From Deltaproteobacteria bacterium (lineage in GTDB: Bacteria > Desulfobacterota > Desulfobulbia > Desulfobulbales > JAJRZW01): 42,509 nucleotides of DNA. The notes under the pieces were generated by a model that saw only the letters and a list, made by a program, of their open reading frames with translations, made no database searches and was not told the DNA's origin. How positions within the stretch are numbered: position 1 is the stretch's first letter; every line of letters starts with the position of its first letter. The DNA lies in the NCBI GenBank assembly GCA_024275015.1, contig JAJRZW010000074.1, positions 1 to 42,509 on the forward strand. The letters run 5' to 3'. Position numbers and translations under genes: made by a program. This document shows, one piece after another, positions 33,517-42,369 of this stretch.

Positions 33517-36153
33517 TCAAACCGACTTGAGACTTTTTTCCACCATTTCGGAGAGATCTGGAGAAAGATTACCGCGCCGCAGGGTCTCGATTTCCCGGCG
33601 CATGATGCCGGCGCGAACCGGCTCATAACGCCGCCAGCGGGAAAACGGGGCAAAAAGCCGGGCCGCGGCCTGGGGGTTCTTGCGGTCAATATCCTTTAAC
33701 TGCCCGGCGAGAAGGCGATAGCCGCGGCCATCGACACGGTGGAAGGCAAGGGGATTGGTATTGGCAAAAGCACCCAGTACCGCCCGCATCCGATTGGGAT
33801 TGGGCGAAGAAAAAAACGACGAGGCGATAATATCCTCAACCACGTCCAGGGTCTCCACCGCCGGGATTCCGACCTTCAGCGCGAGGAACTTGTCCACCAA
33901 CAGGGGATCATTGCCCCAGCGGCCAAGGAAACGGGCCGCGGCCGCCTCAGCCCCGGTCACGCGATGGTGGAGGAGAACGGCAAGCCCGGCCAGTTCATCG
34001 CTCATATTATCGGCGCCGTGAAAACGCTGCCACGCCGAATCCGTCCCCTCTCCGGCCCGAAGGAGATAATCAAGGCAGAGCCAGGCCAGACGACGGCGCC
34101 CGGCAGACAACGGGGTAAACACATATTGCCCCCGGGGAACGATGACCGCGAACAGATCCCGCCAGCCCTGAGCAAGGCGGGTGCCGAGAGCGGTGGCGAG
34201 GTTGTCGCGAACCCGGTAAAGGATCCCGGGATCAAGGTCTTTAAGATCATTGGCCAGGGCGTCAAAATCAGGCAGACGCAGAAGCAGGGAAAGAAGATCA
34301 GGGTCTGATCCCCTGGCTTGGGAAATCAGGGTCTCCCAGGCGTTGACGATTATATCGATCTCAGTGGCGGGGAGTTCATCCCGCCTGTCACGCACCGCCT
34401 TTTTAATAAAGATACCGCCAAGTTCCTGCCCCGCCCGCCAGCGACAGAAGGGATCGGAATCATGAACCAGGATCCGGGCCAGTTCAACCGCAGACTGGCG
34501 AAAACGGAGACGAACCGGGGCGGAAAAATGCCGCAGGGCGGAAACGGTTGCTTCGCCCCCGACCCCGGTGAGCATGAAATCCTCCCCGGCCCCGGCGAGG
34601 ACCAGACATGCCTCCATCTCCTCACGACCATTGAGGATGAATGGCACCAGAGCGCCGTCGGGACCAAGGAGGCCGATAGTCACCGGGATGACGAGATCTT
34701 TTTTCTTCGCCTGTCCCGGCGATGGCCGATGGCGCTGCTCAAGACGCAGGGTCAGCTCCCCTGTTCGCGGCTCATATTCCTGCTCAAGGTATAGCTCCGG
34801 AGTCCCGGCCTGGGTGTACCAGTCAAGCATGAGCCCCAGGTCACGGCCACTCTCGGCTTCCATGGCGTGGATAAAATCCTCCACCGTGGCAGCGGTGCCG
34901 TCGTTTTCAACGATATACCTCTTTACTCCGGCAATAAAGGTATCACGGCCCAGAAAAGTGGCAAAAAGCCGTACCAGTTCCGCCCCTTTTTCATACACAG
35001 TCAGGGTATAAAAATTGTTGATCTCAAAGTATTCGTCCGGCCGCACCGGATGGGCCAGGGGACCGGCATCCTCGGCAAATTGATGCGCCATGAGCAGGCG
35101 GACGTCACGGATCCGGTTGACCCCGCGGGAAAAAACCGCGGCGGAAAATTCCTGATCACGGTAAACGGTCAGTCCCTCCTTGAGACTCAATTGAAACCAG
35201 TCGCGACAGGTGACCCGGTTGCCGGTCCAGTTATGAAAGTACTCATGACCGATAACCGCGGTGATATTCTCAAAATCGCTGTCGGTCGCGGTCTCGGGGC
35301 TGGCGAGAACGTAACGGGAGTTGAAGATGTTGAGGCCCTTGTTCTCCATTGCCCCCATATTGAAATCATCAACAGCGACGATCATGTACTGGTCAAGATC
35401 GCATTCAAGGCCAAAGACCGCCTCGTCCCAGGCCATGGCCTGTTTGAGCGACCACATGGCGTGGCCACAGCGGTCACGGTTATGGGGTTCGACATATATC
35501 TCAAGTTTTATCTCCCGACCACTCATGGTCCGGTGGTGATCCCGGACGCAGACGAGATCACCGGCCACCAGAGCAAAAAGATAGGATGGCTTGGCAAAGG
35601 GATCACGCCAGCGGGCCCAATGCCGACCGTCGGCAAGGACGCCAGAATCTTCAAGGTTGCCATTGGCAAGGAGAACCGGGAACCGCTCCCGGTCGGCGGC
35701 AAGGGTAACCTGGTAACGGGCAAGGACATCGGGACGATCTGGGAACCAGGTAATCCGGCGGAAACCCTCTGCCTCGCATTGGGTGCATAATTTCCCCCCG
35801 GAGAGATAGAGACCTTCAAGACGGGTATTGGCAGCCGGGTTGATCCGGACCACGGTCTCAAGGGTAAATTCAGCCCCAGGCGAAAAAACGGTAAGGGATT
35901 GCGAGGAAAGACAATAGGTCCCGACAGCAAGGGGGCGTTCATCAATGCTGATCTCCAGAAGGTCGAGATCGATGCCGTCCAGTACCAGATCGCCTCCCGC
36001 GTCCACGGCCGGGTTAGCCCGCAGTGAAAGCCGCGACCGGACCAAGGTGTTCCCGGGATCAAGGTCGAAGTGAAGATCAACCCGGTCGACAAAAAATGCG
36101 GGGGGCAGATAATCGCCGAGACGGATCGGGGACGGCTCAGATTCCGGCAGCAC
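33517..36153 (-). CDS. pepN: Aminopeptidase N (M1 family zinc metallopeptidase)
   Basis: This 878-residue peptidase of the E. coli PepN type removes N-terminal residues from peptides. The substrate-binding GAMEN is at 267-271, the zinc motif HEYFH at 303-307 (HExxH) and the third zinc ligand Glu326 in LKEG. The length matches PepN (about 870). I start at the GTG at 36153, which has a strong ribosome site (GGAGG, five bases away). A GTG at 36159 sits directly on that site. The gene overlaps the end of the transglycosylase gene by 17 bases. It is a housekeeping function with no evident link to the biosynthetic locus. Confidence 0.94.
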   Translation of the reverse strand: MLPESEPSPIRLGDYLPPAFFVDRVDLHFDLDPGNTLVRSRLSLRANPAVDAGGDLVLDGIDLDLLEISIDERPLAVGTYCLSSQSLTVFSPGAEFTLETVVRINPAANTRLEGLYLSGGKLCTQCEAEGFRRITWFPDRPDVLARYQVTLAADRERFPVLLANGNLEDSGVLADGRHWARWRDPFAKPSYLFALVAGDLVCVRDHHRTMSGREIKLEIYVEPHNRDRCGHAMWSLKQAMAWDEAVFGLECDLDQYMIVAVDDFNMGAMENKGLNIFNSRYVLASPETATDSDFENITAVIGHEYFHNWTGNRVTCRDWFQLSLKEGLTVYRDQEFSAAVFSRGVNRIRDVRLLMAHQFAEDAGPLAHPVRPDEYFEINNFYTLTVYEKGAELVRLFATFLGRDTFIAGVKRYIVENDGTAATVEDFIHAMEAESGRDLGLMLDWYTQAGTPELYLEQEYEPRTGELTLRLEQRHRPSPGQAKKKDLVIPVTIGLLGPDGALVPFILNGREEMEACLVLAGAGEDFMLTGVGGEATVSALRHFSAPVRLRFRQSAVELARILVHDSDPFCRWRAGQELGGIFIKKAVRDRRDELPATEIDIIVNAWETLISQARGSDPDLLSLLLRLPDFDALANDLKDLDPGILYRVRDNLATALGTRLAQGWRDLFAVIVPRGQYVFTPLSAGRRRLAWLCLDYLLRAGEGTDSAWQRFHGADNMSDELAGLAVLLHHRVTGAEAAAARFLGRWGNDPLLVDKFLALKVGIPAVETLDVVEDIIASSFFSSPNPNRMRAVLGAFANTNPLAFHRVDGRGYRLLAGQLKDIDRKNPQAAARLFAPFSRWRRYEPVRAGIMRREIETLRRGNLSPDLSEMVEKSLKSV

Positions 36154-38368
36154 GGACACCTCCGGAAAGACCGGCGTAATGCAGGTCGCGACGCACCACC
36201 ACCGGAACCATGATCTCCTGCCGCGGCCGCATCTTCAAGGGATCGAGATCCTGGTTGAAACGATGAATGAGCCAGAAAGGCAGATCAAATTCCCGCGAAC
36301 ACAGAACCCATATACTGTCACCGGATTTAATCCGGTAGGGACGCAGGTTCTCTATCCGCCAGGAGGCAAAAAAGTCTTCCAGGAGTTCACGATGAAAATC
36401 GTAACGTTTCTCAACAAAGCTGGTCTCATAAGTTTTTGCCAGGGGGATGGTTAATTGCTGGTTCACCTGGATCGGTCGGCCGTAACGCAGTTTATTCACC
36501 CGCCGCAGACGGCTGGTGGGAATCCCCAGCCACTGGGCGTAATGTCCCAGGGTCTCTGCCGCCGCCACCCGGATAAGCCCGAAACGTTTGCCGCCGCGCT
36601 CCACGATCTTGATAACCGCGAGATTCTGCTCCACTTCAACAGAGTTGAGACGATCCGGATAAACAAATTCATCCCGCCGGAGAGCAGCCTGATAAAAACG
36701 CTCGCTTCGCGGCAGAATCCAGCCGGATGGATCATCCTCAAGTCCGGGGGGAAGATGGGCCTGGGCCAGCATAATCGTGTCCAGGAACTTTGCCGCCGGG
36801 GCCGATTTATCCCCCTTGCCGTCGACCGGGATCAACCCCGGCGGCAAGGGCAGGTCTATACCGACAACACTTTTAACCGCGCCAGGTGACGGGGCCTTAA
36901 GGTCAAGGGCGGCAACCATGATCGGCGGCGCGAATTTGGCCCCGGCGCTCAAAACCACGACCCTGTCAGCGACCCCGCCCGGCAGACGCAGACGCTGACC
37001 GGCATAGATGGTACCCCGGCGGTTCAGGCTGTTGGCCCGGATCAGATCCCTGGTCCCCACCCCGTAAAGCCTCGCAATCCGGGACACCGTGTCGCCGCGA
37101 CGAACCCGGTGATATGAACTGGGACGTTGGTGCGAATGCAGCATATCCCCTCCCATCCCGGCGGCAAGGGAAGCCATCCTCCCCACGCGCTCGGGGAGCC
37201 TGAGACGATATCCCCGGGGGACGTATTTCCGCCCGTCAAACACCGGCTCCCGCAGGGCCGGGTTCAACCGCCGCAGGTGGGCGAGTTCAACCGCGAAATG
37301 ATCGACGAGATCGGTGATCGCGGCATATGCCGGCAGTGGAAATTCAAAGGTGTTTTCCGCACGGTCAAGGACAAGGTTTGAAAAAAAACGCCGATATCTC
37401 TTGGCCACCTTACGGGCCGCCAAAAACTCGGAGTAAAAATTACGCGAGGCAAAACCGAAACCGGGGCCGCGATATTCCCGGTAAATACGACAATAATCCC
37501 CCCCCTCCTTCTTCACCGCCTTCAACATCCCGCCCAATCCATGATTATAGGCGGTCACCGCCAGCGGCCAATTCCTTAACATCTTGTAATTATAGGCCAG
37601 AAGCCGGGCCGCGGCCCGGGAACTTGCCAGGGGATCACGACGTTCGTCGACCACATAACCCACATCCATATACATCCGCCCGGTGGAACGGGTAAACTGC
37701 CAGATCCCGGCGGCACCGAACTTGCTATAGGCCCTGGGGTTAAAAGACGATTCCACATGGGCGAGATAGACAAGGTCTTCCGGCACCCCCTGACGGCGGA
37801 ATATCTTCTTCATCCGCGCAAGCCAGGCCCCGGAACGGACAATACCGCGGGCGAAACGATCTTTCTGTCCCAGCTGGAACCTGACATCACCGACGGCGGC
37901 ACGAAATGTACTTCTTGATGCCATGGCGCCGAATAGGGCGAACACCCGTTTTTCCTCCGCCCGAACCGGCCTACCGATCCGGGCGAGACGGGAGAGGATG
38001 CGGCGGTATTTTTTTTTGACCCGGGCAATACTCCGGCGATTACGACGGCGATCTGCCCCTGAACGTTCAGGCCGCAGCTTCACCACCTGATAAATGATAA
38101 ACGGATGACGTTTGTCGTGGATAATCGCATCGTTTAAGGTGTATTTTGAATAAACTGATTTCCAGAAGGCGACGGTGGGGGCGATCTCATCATATTCCGG
38201 CAGGGATGAGGCCAGCAGACGGCCGGGACGGAAGGCAAGAAGCAGCAGCAGGGCCGCAACAATCACGCCGGTCCATCTTGCGCCCCCGGCAGCCCGTTGA
38301 AGAACAGACCGGGGGTGGCGCGTGGACGTCTTTCCCAACGGCCTGATATGTGTTTTTCGGTGGCTCAT
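36137..38368 (-). CDS. Membrane-bound lytic murein transglycosylase with LysM domains (MltD-like)
   Basis: This protein of about 743 residues cleaves peptidoglycan. It has an N-terminal membrane helix (about 33-46), a goose-type lysozyme/SLT domain (about 185-330) with catalytic Glu206 in AHVESSFNP, and the family motifs GAAGIWQF and AYNHG. LysM-type wall-binding modules follow at about 419-463, 599-643 and 677-724, and possibly 345-391. MltD is a lipoprotein with two or more LysM units; here a signal anchor replaces the lipobox. The frame is open another 28 codons to 38452. I choose the ATG at 38368, but neither start has a good ribosome site. Confidence 0.87.
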   Translation of the reverse strand: MSHRKTHIRPLGKTSTRHPRSVLQRAAGGARWTGVIVAALLLLLAFRPGRLLASSLPEYDEIAPTVAFWKSVYSKYTLNDAIIHDKRHPFIIYQVVKLRPERSGADRRRNRRSIARVKKKYRRILSRLARIGRPVRAEEKRVFALFGAMASRSTFRAAVGDVRFQLGQKDRFARGIVRSGAWLARMKKIFRRQGVPEDLVYLAHVESSFNPRAYSKFGAAGIWQFTRSTGRMYMDVGYVVDERRDPLASSRAAARLLAYNYKMLRNWPLAVTAYNHGLGGMLKAVKKEGGDYCRIYREYRGPGFGFASRNFYSEFLAARKVAKRYRRFFSNLVLDRAENTFEFPLPAYAAITDLVDHFAVELAHLRRLNPALREPVFDGRKYVPRGYRLRLPERVGRMASLAAGMGGDMLHSHQRPSSYHRVRRGDTVSRIARLYGVGTRDLIRANSLNRRGTIYAGQRLRLPGGVADRVVVLSAGAKFAPPIMVAALDLKAPSPGAVKSVVGIDLPLPPGLIPVDGKGDKSAPAAKFLDTIMLAQAHLPPGLEDDPSGWILPRSERFYQAALRRDEFVYPDRLNSVEVEQNLAVIKIVERGGKRFGLIRVAAAETLGHYAQWLGIPTSRLRRVNKLRYGRPIQVNQQLTIPLAKTYETSFVEKRYDFHRELLEDFFASWRIENLRPYRIKSGDSIWVLCSREFDLPFWLIHRFNQDLDPLKMRPRQEIMVPVVVRRDLHYAGLSGGVRAAGI

Positions 38369-38577
38369 GATCAAAGTGACGTGTCGCCCCCGGCCCTGGC
38401 CTAATTCGTGTCTGTCGATAATTGATCTTTTCATGGACAGGCACTGGTTCATAAATCTTTTTGATAACCGCTCTCAAAACATAATAGCAGAAATCACAGG
38501 GGAATTTAACCCTGCAATTATCAAGATTCGAGGATCTACCCGATAAATCAACCTTCAATAAATTCGTAATAATTTAT
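38369..38577. other. Intergenic region upstream of the transglycosylase gene
   Basis: I see no gene here apart from a possible N-terminal extension of the transglycosylase up to 38452. The region is AT-rich between 38440 and 38580 (for example ataatttatcag) and may hold the promoter of the transglycosylase-pepN transcript. No convincing pair of promoter boxes was found. A structured repeat follows at 38578. Confidence 0.3.
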
Positions 38578-38723
38578 CAGTTCGTTGAAAAACGGACTGG
38601 TCGCGGTGCATGGACGCGCCGTCGATTTTATTGGGCTCAAAAAGTAAAATAAAATCGAGAGGTTGACCAAGGCTTGTTTTGGCCAACCGGGTGTTGAAAA
38701 AGCCAGGACGGCTCTCTCAACAC
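38578..38723 (+). repeat. Structured intergenic repeat, family 2
   Basis: This element of about 146 bases is made of consecutive stems: cagttcgtt with aacggactg (GAAA loop), tcgattttatt with aataaaatcga, ggttgacca with tggccaacc, and a final gtgttgaaaaagcc hairpin. The same order is found at 42370-42509, with different bases but preserved pairing in the second stem. It lies in the gap between the CheW and transglycosylase genes. It may be a mobile non-coding repeat or a structured RNA. 38724-38830 shows nothing else. Confidence 0.75.
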
Positions 38724-38830
38724 TCTGTCAATGAAGCGCTTTCCGGTTATCATCTTTTCGACAATAGTCTTCCGGCTGGTTGAACCTGAAAGGCTCCTGA
38801 TCAGAAAAAACCTGTTTCCGTGGTCCAGGA

Positions 38831-39349
38831 TCAGGATCCGGCCGCCGCGGTAACCGCATTGAGTTCATCTTCCGCCAGGACCTGGTCGATATCAAGAAGA
38901 ATATTCACCGAATCCTTGGCCTTGGCGATCCCAAGGATATAGGCGGCGTCAAGGGTGACGCCGAATTCCGGCGGCGGTTCAATCTCTTCCGCCGCCACCT
39001 GCAAAACCTCTGAGACCGAATCCACCACCAGGCCCATGAGGACATGACGACCGGAACTACCGGTTACCTCGGTTACGACAATACATGTACGATCAGTTAC
39101 CTCGCTCTCCTTAAGGCCGAAACGGAGACTGAGCGAGACCACCGGGATCACCTTGTCACGGAGGTTAACCACCCCCTTGGCAAAATCCGGCATTCTCGGA
39201 ACCTCGTGGATTTCCTGGGTCGAGGCCCCGATGATCTCCTTGACCTGCATGATACTGATCCCGTAGACCTCGGACCCGACATTGAAAGTAAGATATTTAC
39301 CCGCCAGTTTACCGGAATCCTTCTTCTCGATTGTCTCCGTCCCAGCCAT
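38831..39349 (-). CDS. cheW: CheW chemotaxis coupling protein
   Basis: This 172-residue CheW links chemoreceptors to the kinase CheA. The SH3-like double barrel is recognisable by KYLTFNVGSEVYGISIMQVKEI near residue 18, VNLRDKVIPVVSLSLRFGL near 61, and VDSVSEVLQVAAEEIEPPP near 109. A ribosome site (GGAGGGAGAG) precedes the ATG. It stands alone, with no cheA, cheY or receptor gene beside it, flanked by repeat elements on both sides. The only chemoreceptor in the window is at 1489-3084. Confidence 0.93.
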   Translation of the reverse strand: MAGTETIEKKDSGKLAGKYLTFNVGSEVYGISIMQVKEIIGASTQEIHEVPRMPDFAKGVVNLRDKVIPVVSLSLRFGLKESEVTDRTCIVVTEVTGSSGRHVLMGLVVDSVSEVLQVAAEEIEPPPEFGVTLDAAYILGIAKAKDSVNILLDIDQVLAEDELNAVTAAAGS

Positions 39350-39379
39350 CTCTCCCTCCTCGTACTTGTCTCTTCAGTT

Positions 39380-39504
39380 GATGGCTGAGTAATTCCGATA
39401 TACCGCGTCGTAGCGCATTTTTGTTCATTCGGTATACCGGCAGGTATGGCCTCACCCGCAAAAAGCCCCTGCTCCTTGTATAGCAAAATTATTACTTAGC
39501 CATC
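39380..39504 (+). repeat. Dispersed inverted-repeat element, family 1, full copy
   Basis: This 125-base element starts gatggctgagtaattccgat and ends attattacttagccatc, so its ends pair. It shares long identical segments (gcgtcgtagcgcatttttgtt) with the copy at 19444-19570, and the similarity continues into a tail ending cgttgaaaaag at about 39550. It fills most of the 235-base gap between cheW and the cation-efflux gene. Nothing else is evident in that gap. Confidence 0.8.
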
Positions 39505-39584
39505 CTGAGTAATTACGGGTTCATCGTCTGTTACCAGCCCGTTGAAAAAGTCTAACAGAAAAAAAATCAGCCGGGATAAAAAAA

Positions 39585-40736
39585 TCAGACAAGCACCACC
39601 TCAATTCCCGCCTGTCTGAGAAGTTCTGCCACCGAGTCTTCTCCGCCTTCGGGGATATTAAGGATATCGGGCTTATGGGAAAGAATCCAGCTCCCCAGAC
39701 GAACCTTACGATCAACATCTACGGCCAGGAAGGGATTTTCGAGAAACTGCCTGCTGATCACCGCGCCGCTGTCGACCTCGGCCTCTTCAAGGAGAAACCA
39801 GGGGGCGGTAACCGGATCGGCCACCGTCTCCGAGGCAAGGCCACTGACCGGGGTCATCCGCCGCATGGTCTCGGCCGGGCCGAAATGGGGCCGCACCCGG
39901 GCCATGACCACCCGGGGGAAGGCCGCCGGAATTTCTATTTCGAGCCGATCGGCGACCTGGTCGGCAATCCGGTGTGACGGGGTCTGCATGGTCACGTCAA
40001 GATCCACCAGGAAACGCCCCCCGGCCTTGCGACTCATGCAATTCTTTACCCGGGTGACCCGGGGATGATCCTCGACCATGGTAACAATATCCCGCTCGGT
40101 ATCGCGGTCAATGGCTCCGTCCATCAGATCGCGGAGGGAGTTGAACATCAATTCCCCGCCACTCTTGAAGACGAAAACCGCCACCACCCCGGAGCCCCAG
40201 CGATCGAGATCAAGCCCCCAGGCCGCGCCCAGAAGGGCGAAAAACACCACCGCGGTGCTCAGGGCGTCGGCAAGATAATCGCGACCATCGGCCTCCAGGG
40301 CCGGGGAAGAAAACCGCCGACCGCCACGGAGCTGGTAAAGGCCGAAAACGGCGGAGACAAGAAAGGTCAAGGCCGCCACCGGCAAGGCGAGGCCTACATC
40401 CGGCAGGGTGGCGCCACCGACAACGGCGTGGCGGGCGATTTCATAAGCGACCATGACAATCGCCACCGCGGTCACCATGGTCGCCACCGTCTCGGCCTTA
40501 TACAGGCCGTAATGAAACGAAGGATGCCGCCGTCCGGCGATCCAGAGGCCGGCATAGAGGGCAAGGGCGGCAAGAAAATCAGTAACCGAATGAACCCCGT
40601 CGGCCAACAGCGCTCCACTTCCGGCAACGACCCCGGCCGCGATCTTTACCAGAGCCAGGAACAAATTCAAAAACACCGAAACCGCGACCCGCCTTCTGGC
40701 GGCAGCAATCTCCTGGATTTTTTTTTCTTTCGGCAT
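39585..40736 (-). CDS. Cation diffusion facilitator with C-terminal NifX/NifB-like domain
   Basis: This 383-residue metal-cation/proton antiporter has about six membrane helices (residues 15-220). The metal site residues visible are His49 and Asp53 (ADGVHSVTD) in helix 2 and Asp153 and Asp157 (GRDYLADALS) in helix 5. FieF has Asp-Asp and His-Asp at these places, so the His is swapped between helices. A cytoplasmic CDF domain (about 220-290) follows. The last 90 residues (FLLEEAEVDSG, then NPFLAVDVDRKVRLG, then GGEDSVAELLRQAGIEVVLV) resemble the dinitrogenase iron-molybdenum cofactor (NifX/NifB) domain. It lies 29 bases after the diguanylate cyclase gene on the same strand. Confidence 0.87.
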   Translation of the reverse strand: MPKEKKIQEIAAARRRVAVSVFLNLFLALVKIAAGVVAGSGALLADGVHSVTDFLAALALYAGLWIAGRRHPSFHYGLYKAETVATMVTAVAIVMVAYEIARHAVVGGATLPDVGLALPVAALTFLVSAVFGLYQLRGGRRFSSPALEADGRDYLADALSTAVVFFALLGAAWGLDLDRWGSGVVAVFVFKSGGELMFNSLRDLMDGAIDRDTERDIVTMVEDHPRVTRVKNCMSRKAGGRFLVDLDVTMQTPSHRIADQVADRLEIEIPAAFPRVVMARVRPHFGPAETMRRMTPVSGLASETVADPVTAPWFLLEEAEVDSGAVISRQFLENPFLAVDVDRKVRLGSWILSHKPDILNIPEGGEDSVAELLRQAGIEVVLV

Positions 40737-40765
40737 TGCGGTCTCGCCAGGACAACAGATCCGGC

Positions 40766-41761
40766 TCAGGGGGATGCGACCTCAAGGCAATTACGGCCGG
40801 AGTCCTTGGCCCGGTAGAGCGCGGCGTCGGCGGCATGAATCAAGGCGTCAGGATCATCATCACGGCCGGGGATCATTGCCGCCAACCCGGCGCTGACCGT
40901 TACCCGGTCGCCGACCATTGAGGTGCCGTGATTGAGTTTAAGATCATGCACCGCCTTCATCACATTGCCGGCGACTATCCTCCCGCCATCAAGGTCGGTA
41001 TGGGGCAGTACCAGGACGAATTCCTCGCCGCCGTAACGGGCGACAAAATCCACCGGCCGCTTGAGACTGGCGGCAATGGCTCCGGCGATCCTCGCGAGGC
41101 AGAAATCGCCGGCCTGATGGCCATAGAAATCGTTATAGGACTTGAAAAAATCGATATCGAAGATCATCAGGGCCAGGGATGATTCCTCGCGCCGGGCCCG
41201 TTTCCATTCCTTAAGATAAAGTTCGTCGAAATAACGACGGTTACCAACCCCGGTAAGACTGTCGATATAGGAAAGACGCTCAAGGGTGGCGTTGGCCTTG
41301 CGCAGCTTCATGGTGGTCTCGAGAAGCTCGGCCTCCCGGGCCCGGCGCAGGTCCATCTCACTTTTTAAACGCAGAAAAGACCTGACCCGGGTAACAAACT
41401 CAACCTCATCGGCGGGTTTGACGATATAGTCAATGGCTCCGGACTCAAACGCCTTTTTCAGGTAATCAACCTCGGCCAGCCTGGTTACCATGACCACCGG
41501 CACATCGCGATAGCGTTCCCGGGCCTTGATCGCCCGCAGGGTCTCAATGCCGTCGATCCCCGGCATGACGATATCCATGAGGATGATATCAACGTCAAGA
41601 TTATGCTTGTCGGGATCATTTATTCCCAGTAATTTTATCGCCTCCTCGCCGCTTGTCGCGTGATGGATGGCACCGAACCCCTCGTTTTCGAGGATAGCCC
41701 CAAGAAGGTCGTGGATCTCCTGGGAATCATCAACGATCAATATGCTCTTTTTGGCGTTCAT
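40766..41761 (-). CDS. Response regulator diguanylate cyclase (REC-GGDEF)
   Basis: This 331-residue protein makes cyclic di-GMP from two GTP. The receiver domain (5-125) has Asp11/Asp12, the phosphoacceptor Asp63 and Lys115. A short coiled coil leads to a GGDEF domain (165-328) with an intact active motif GGEEF at 244-248. RxxD (235-238) lies exactly five residues before it, so the product-inhibition I-site is present. A strong ribosome site (GGGGAG) supports the ATG at 41761; the open frame further upstream is not needed. The PilZ protein at 28888-29418 could be one of its targets. The partner kinase is not adjacent. Confidence 0.94.
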   Translation of the reverse strand: MNAKKSILIVDDSQEIHDLLGAILENEGFGAIHHATSGEEAIKLLGINDPDKHNLDVDIILMDIVMPGIDGIETLRAIKARERYRDVPVVMVTRLAEVDYLKKAFESGAIDYIVKPADEVEFVTRVRSFLRLKSEMDLRRAREAELLETTMKLRKANATLERLSYIDSLTGVGNRRYFDELYLKEWKRARREESSLALMIFDIDFFKSYNDFYGHQAGDFCLARIAGAIAASLKRPVDFVARYGGEEFVLVLPHTDLDGGRIVAGNVMKAVHDLKLNHGTSMVGDRVTVSAGLAAMIPGRDDDPDALIHAADAALYRAKDSGRNCLEVASP

Positions 41762-41772
41762 GTTCTCCCCTT

Positions 41773-41800
41773 TTGACAATCCCGCTTTCCCCACTAAGTT
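41773..41800 (+). promoter_or_regulatory. Possible promoter of the NUDIX gene
   Basis: A perfect TTGACA box is followed after 16 bases by TAAGTT, a weak -10 box, 28 bases before the ATG at 41829. It lies in the 67-base gap between divergent genes. The poor -10 box makes this tentative. Confidence 0.3.
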
Positions 41801-41828
41801 ATATATCCGCATAAGGACAAAAGTGTCA

Positions 41829-42323
41829 ATGACCGCCGAATACCACCAGCCGATAATCGGTACCCTGGGATTTATCCTTTCCCCGGACCAGGACAGGGTA
41901 TTGATGGTCCACAGAAACCGCCGGCCCGATGACGACCATTACGGCAAATACAACGGTCTCGGCGGTAAAATGCGTTTCAATGAAGATGTAAAGTCATGTC
42001 TTGAACGCGAGATAAGGGAAGAGGCCGGTCTCGAATGCCTTTCCATGCGCCTGCGGGGGACGATAAACTGGACCGGGTTCGGTCCCAGGGAAGAATCATG
42101 GCTTGGGTTCATCTTTATCATCGACCGCTTCTCCGGAACCCCGCCAGAGGAAAACGAGGAAGGCCGGCTGGAATGGGTGAAGATAAAAAGGATCCCGCAG
42201 TTGCCGATGTGGGAGGGCGACCGCTGCTTTATACCCCTGGTATTCGACGACGACCCCCGCCCCTTTCACGGTTACATGCCCTATGATGACAATAAAATGC
42301 TCTCCTGGAGTTACAGCCGATGA
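41829..42323 (+). CDS. NUDIX hydrolase (8-oxo-dGTP diphosphatase-like)
   Basis: This 164-residue pyrophosphohydrolase has a complete Nudix box: GGKMRFNED followed by REIREEAGL at about 40-62, matching Gx5Ex7REUxEExGU. The VLMVHRNRRPDDDHYGKYNGLGGK stretch and the later WEGDRCFIPLVF pattern resemble MutT/MTH1-type enzymes that clean oxidised nucleotides, although the substrate cannot be fixed from sequence. A longer open frame upstream runs through the divergent gene and is not supported. The ATG at 41829 follows aaggacaaaagtgtca, with AAGGA somewhat distant. A family 2 repeat with a terminator-like hairpin lies downstream. Confidence 0.88.
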   Translation: MTAEYHQPIIGTLGFILSPDQDRVLMVHRNRRPDDDHYGKYNGLGGKMRFNEDVKSCLEREIREEAGLECLSMRLRGTINWTGFGPREESWLGFIFIIDRFSGTPPEENEEGRLEWVKIKRIPQLPMWEGDRCFIPLVFDDDPRPFHGYMPYDDNKMLSWSYSR

Positions 42324-42369
42324 AAAAAAAGGGACGACAACCCGGTCGCCCCCTCCCGCTTCCATTTTG

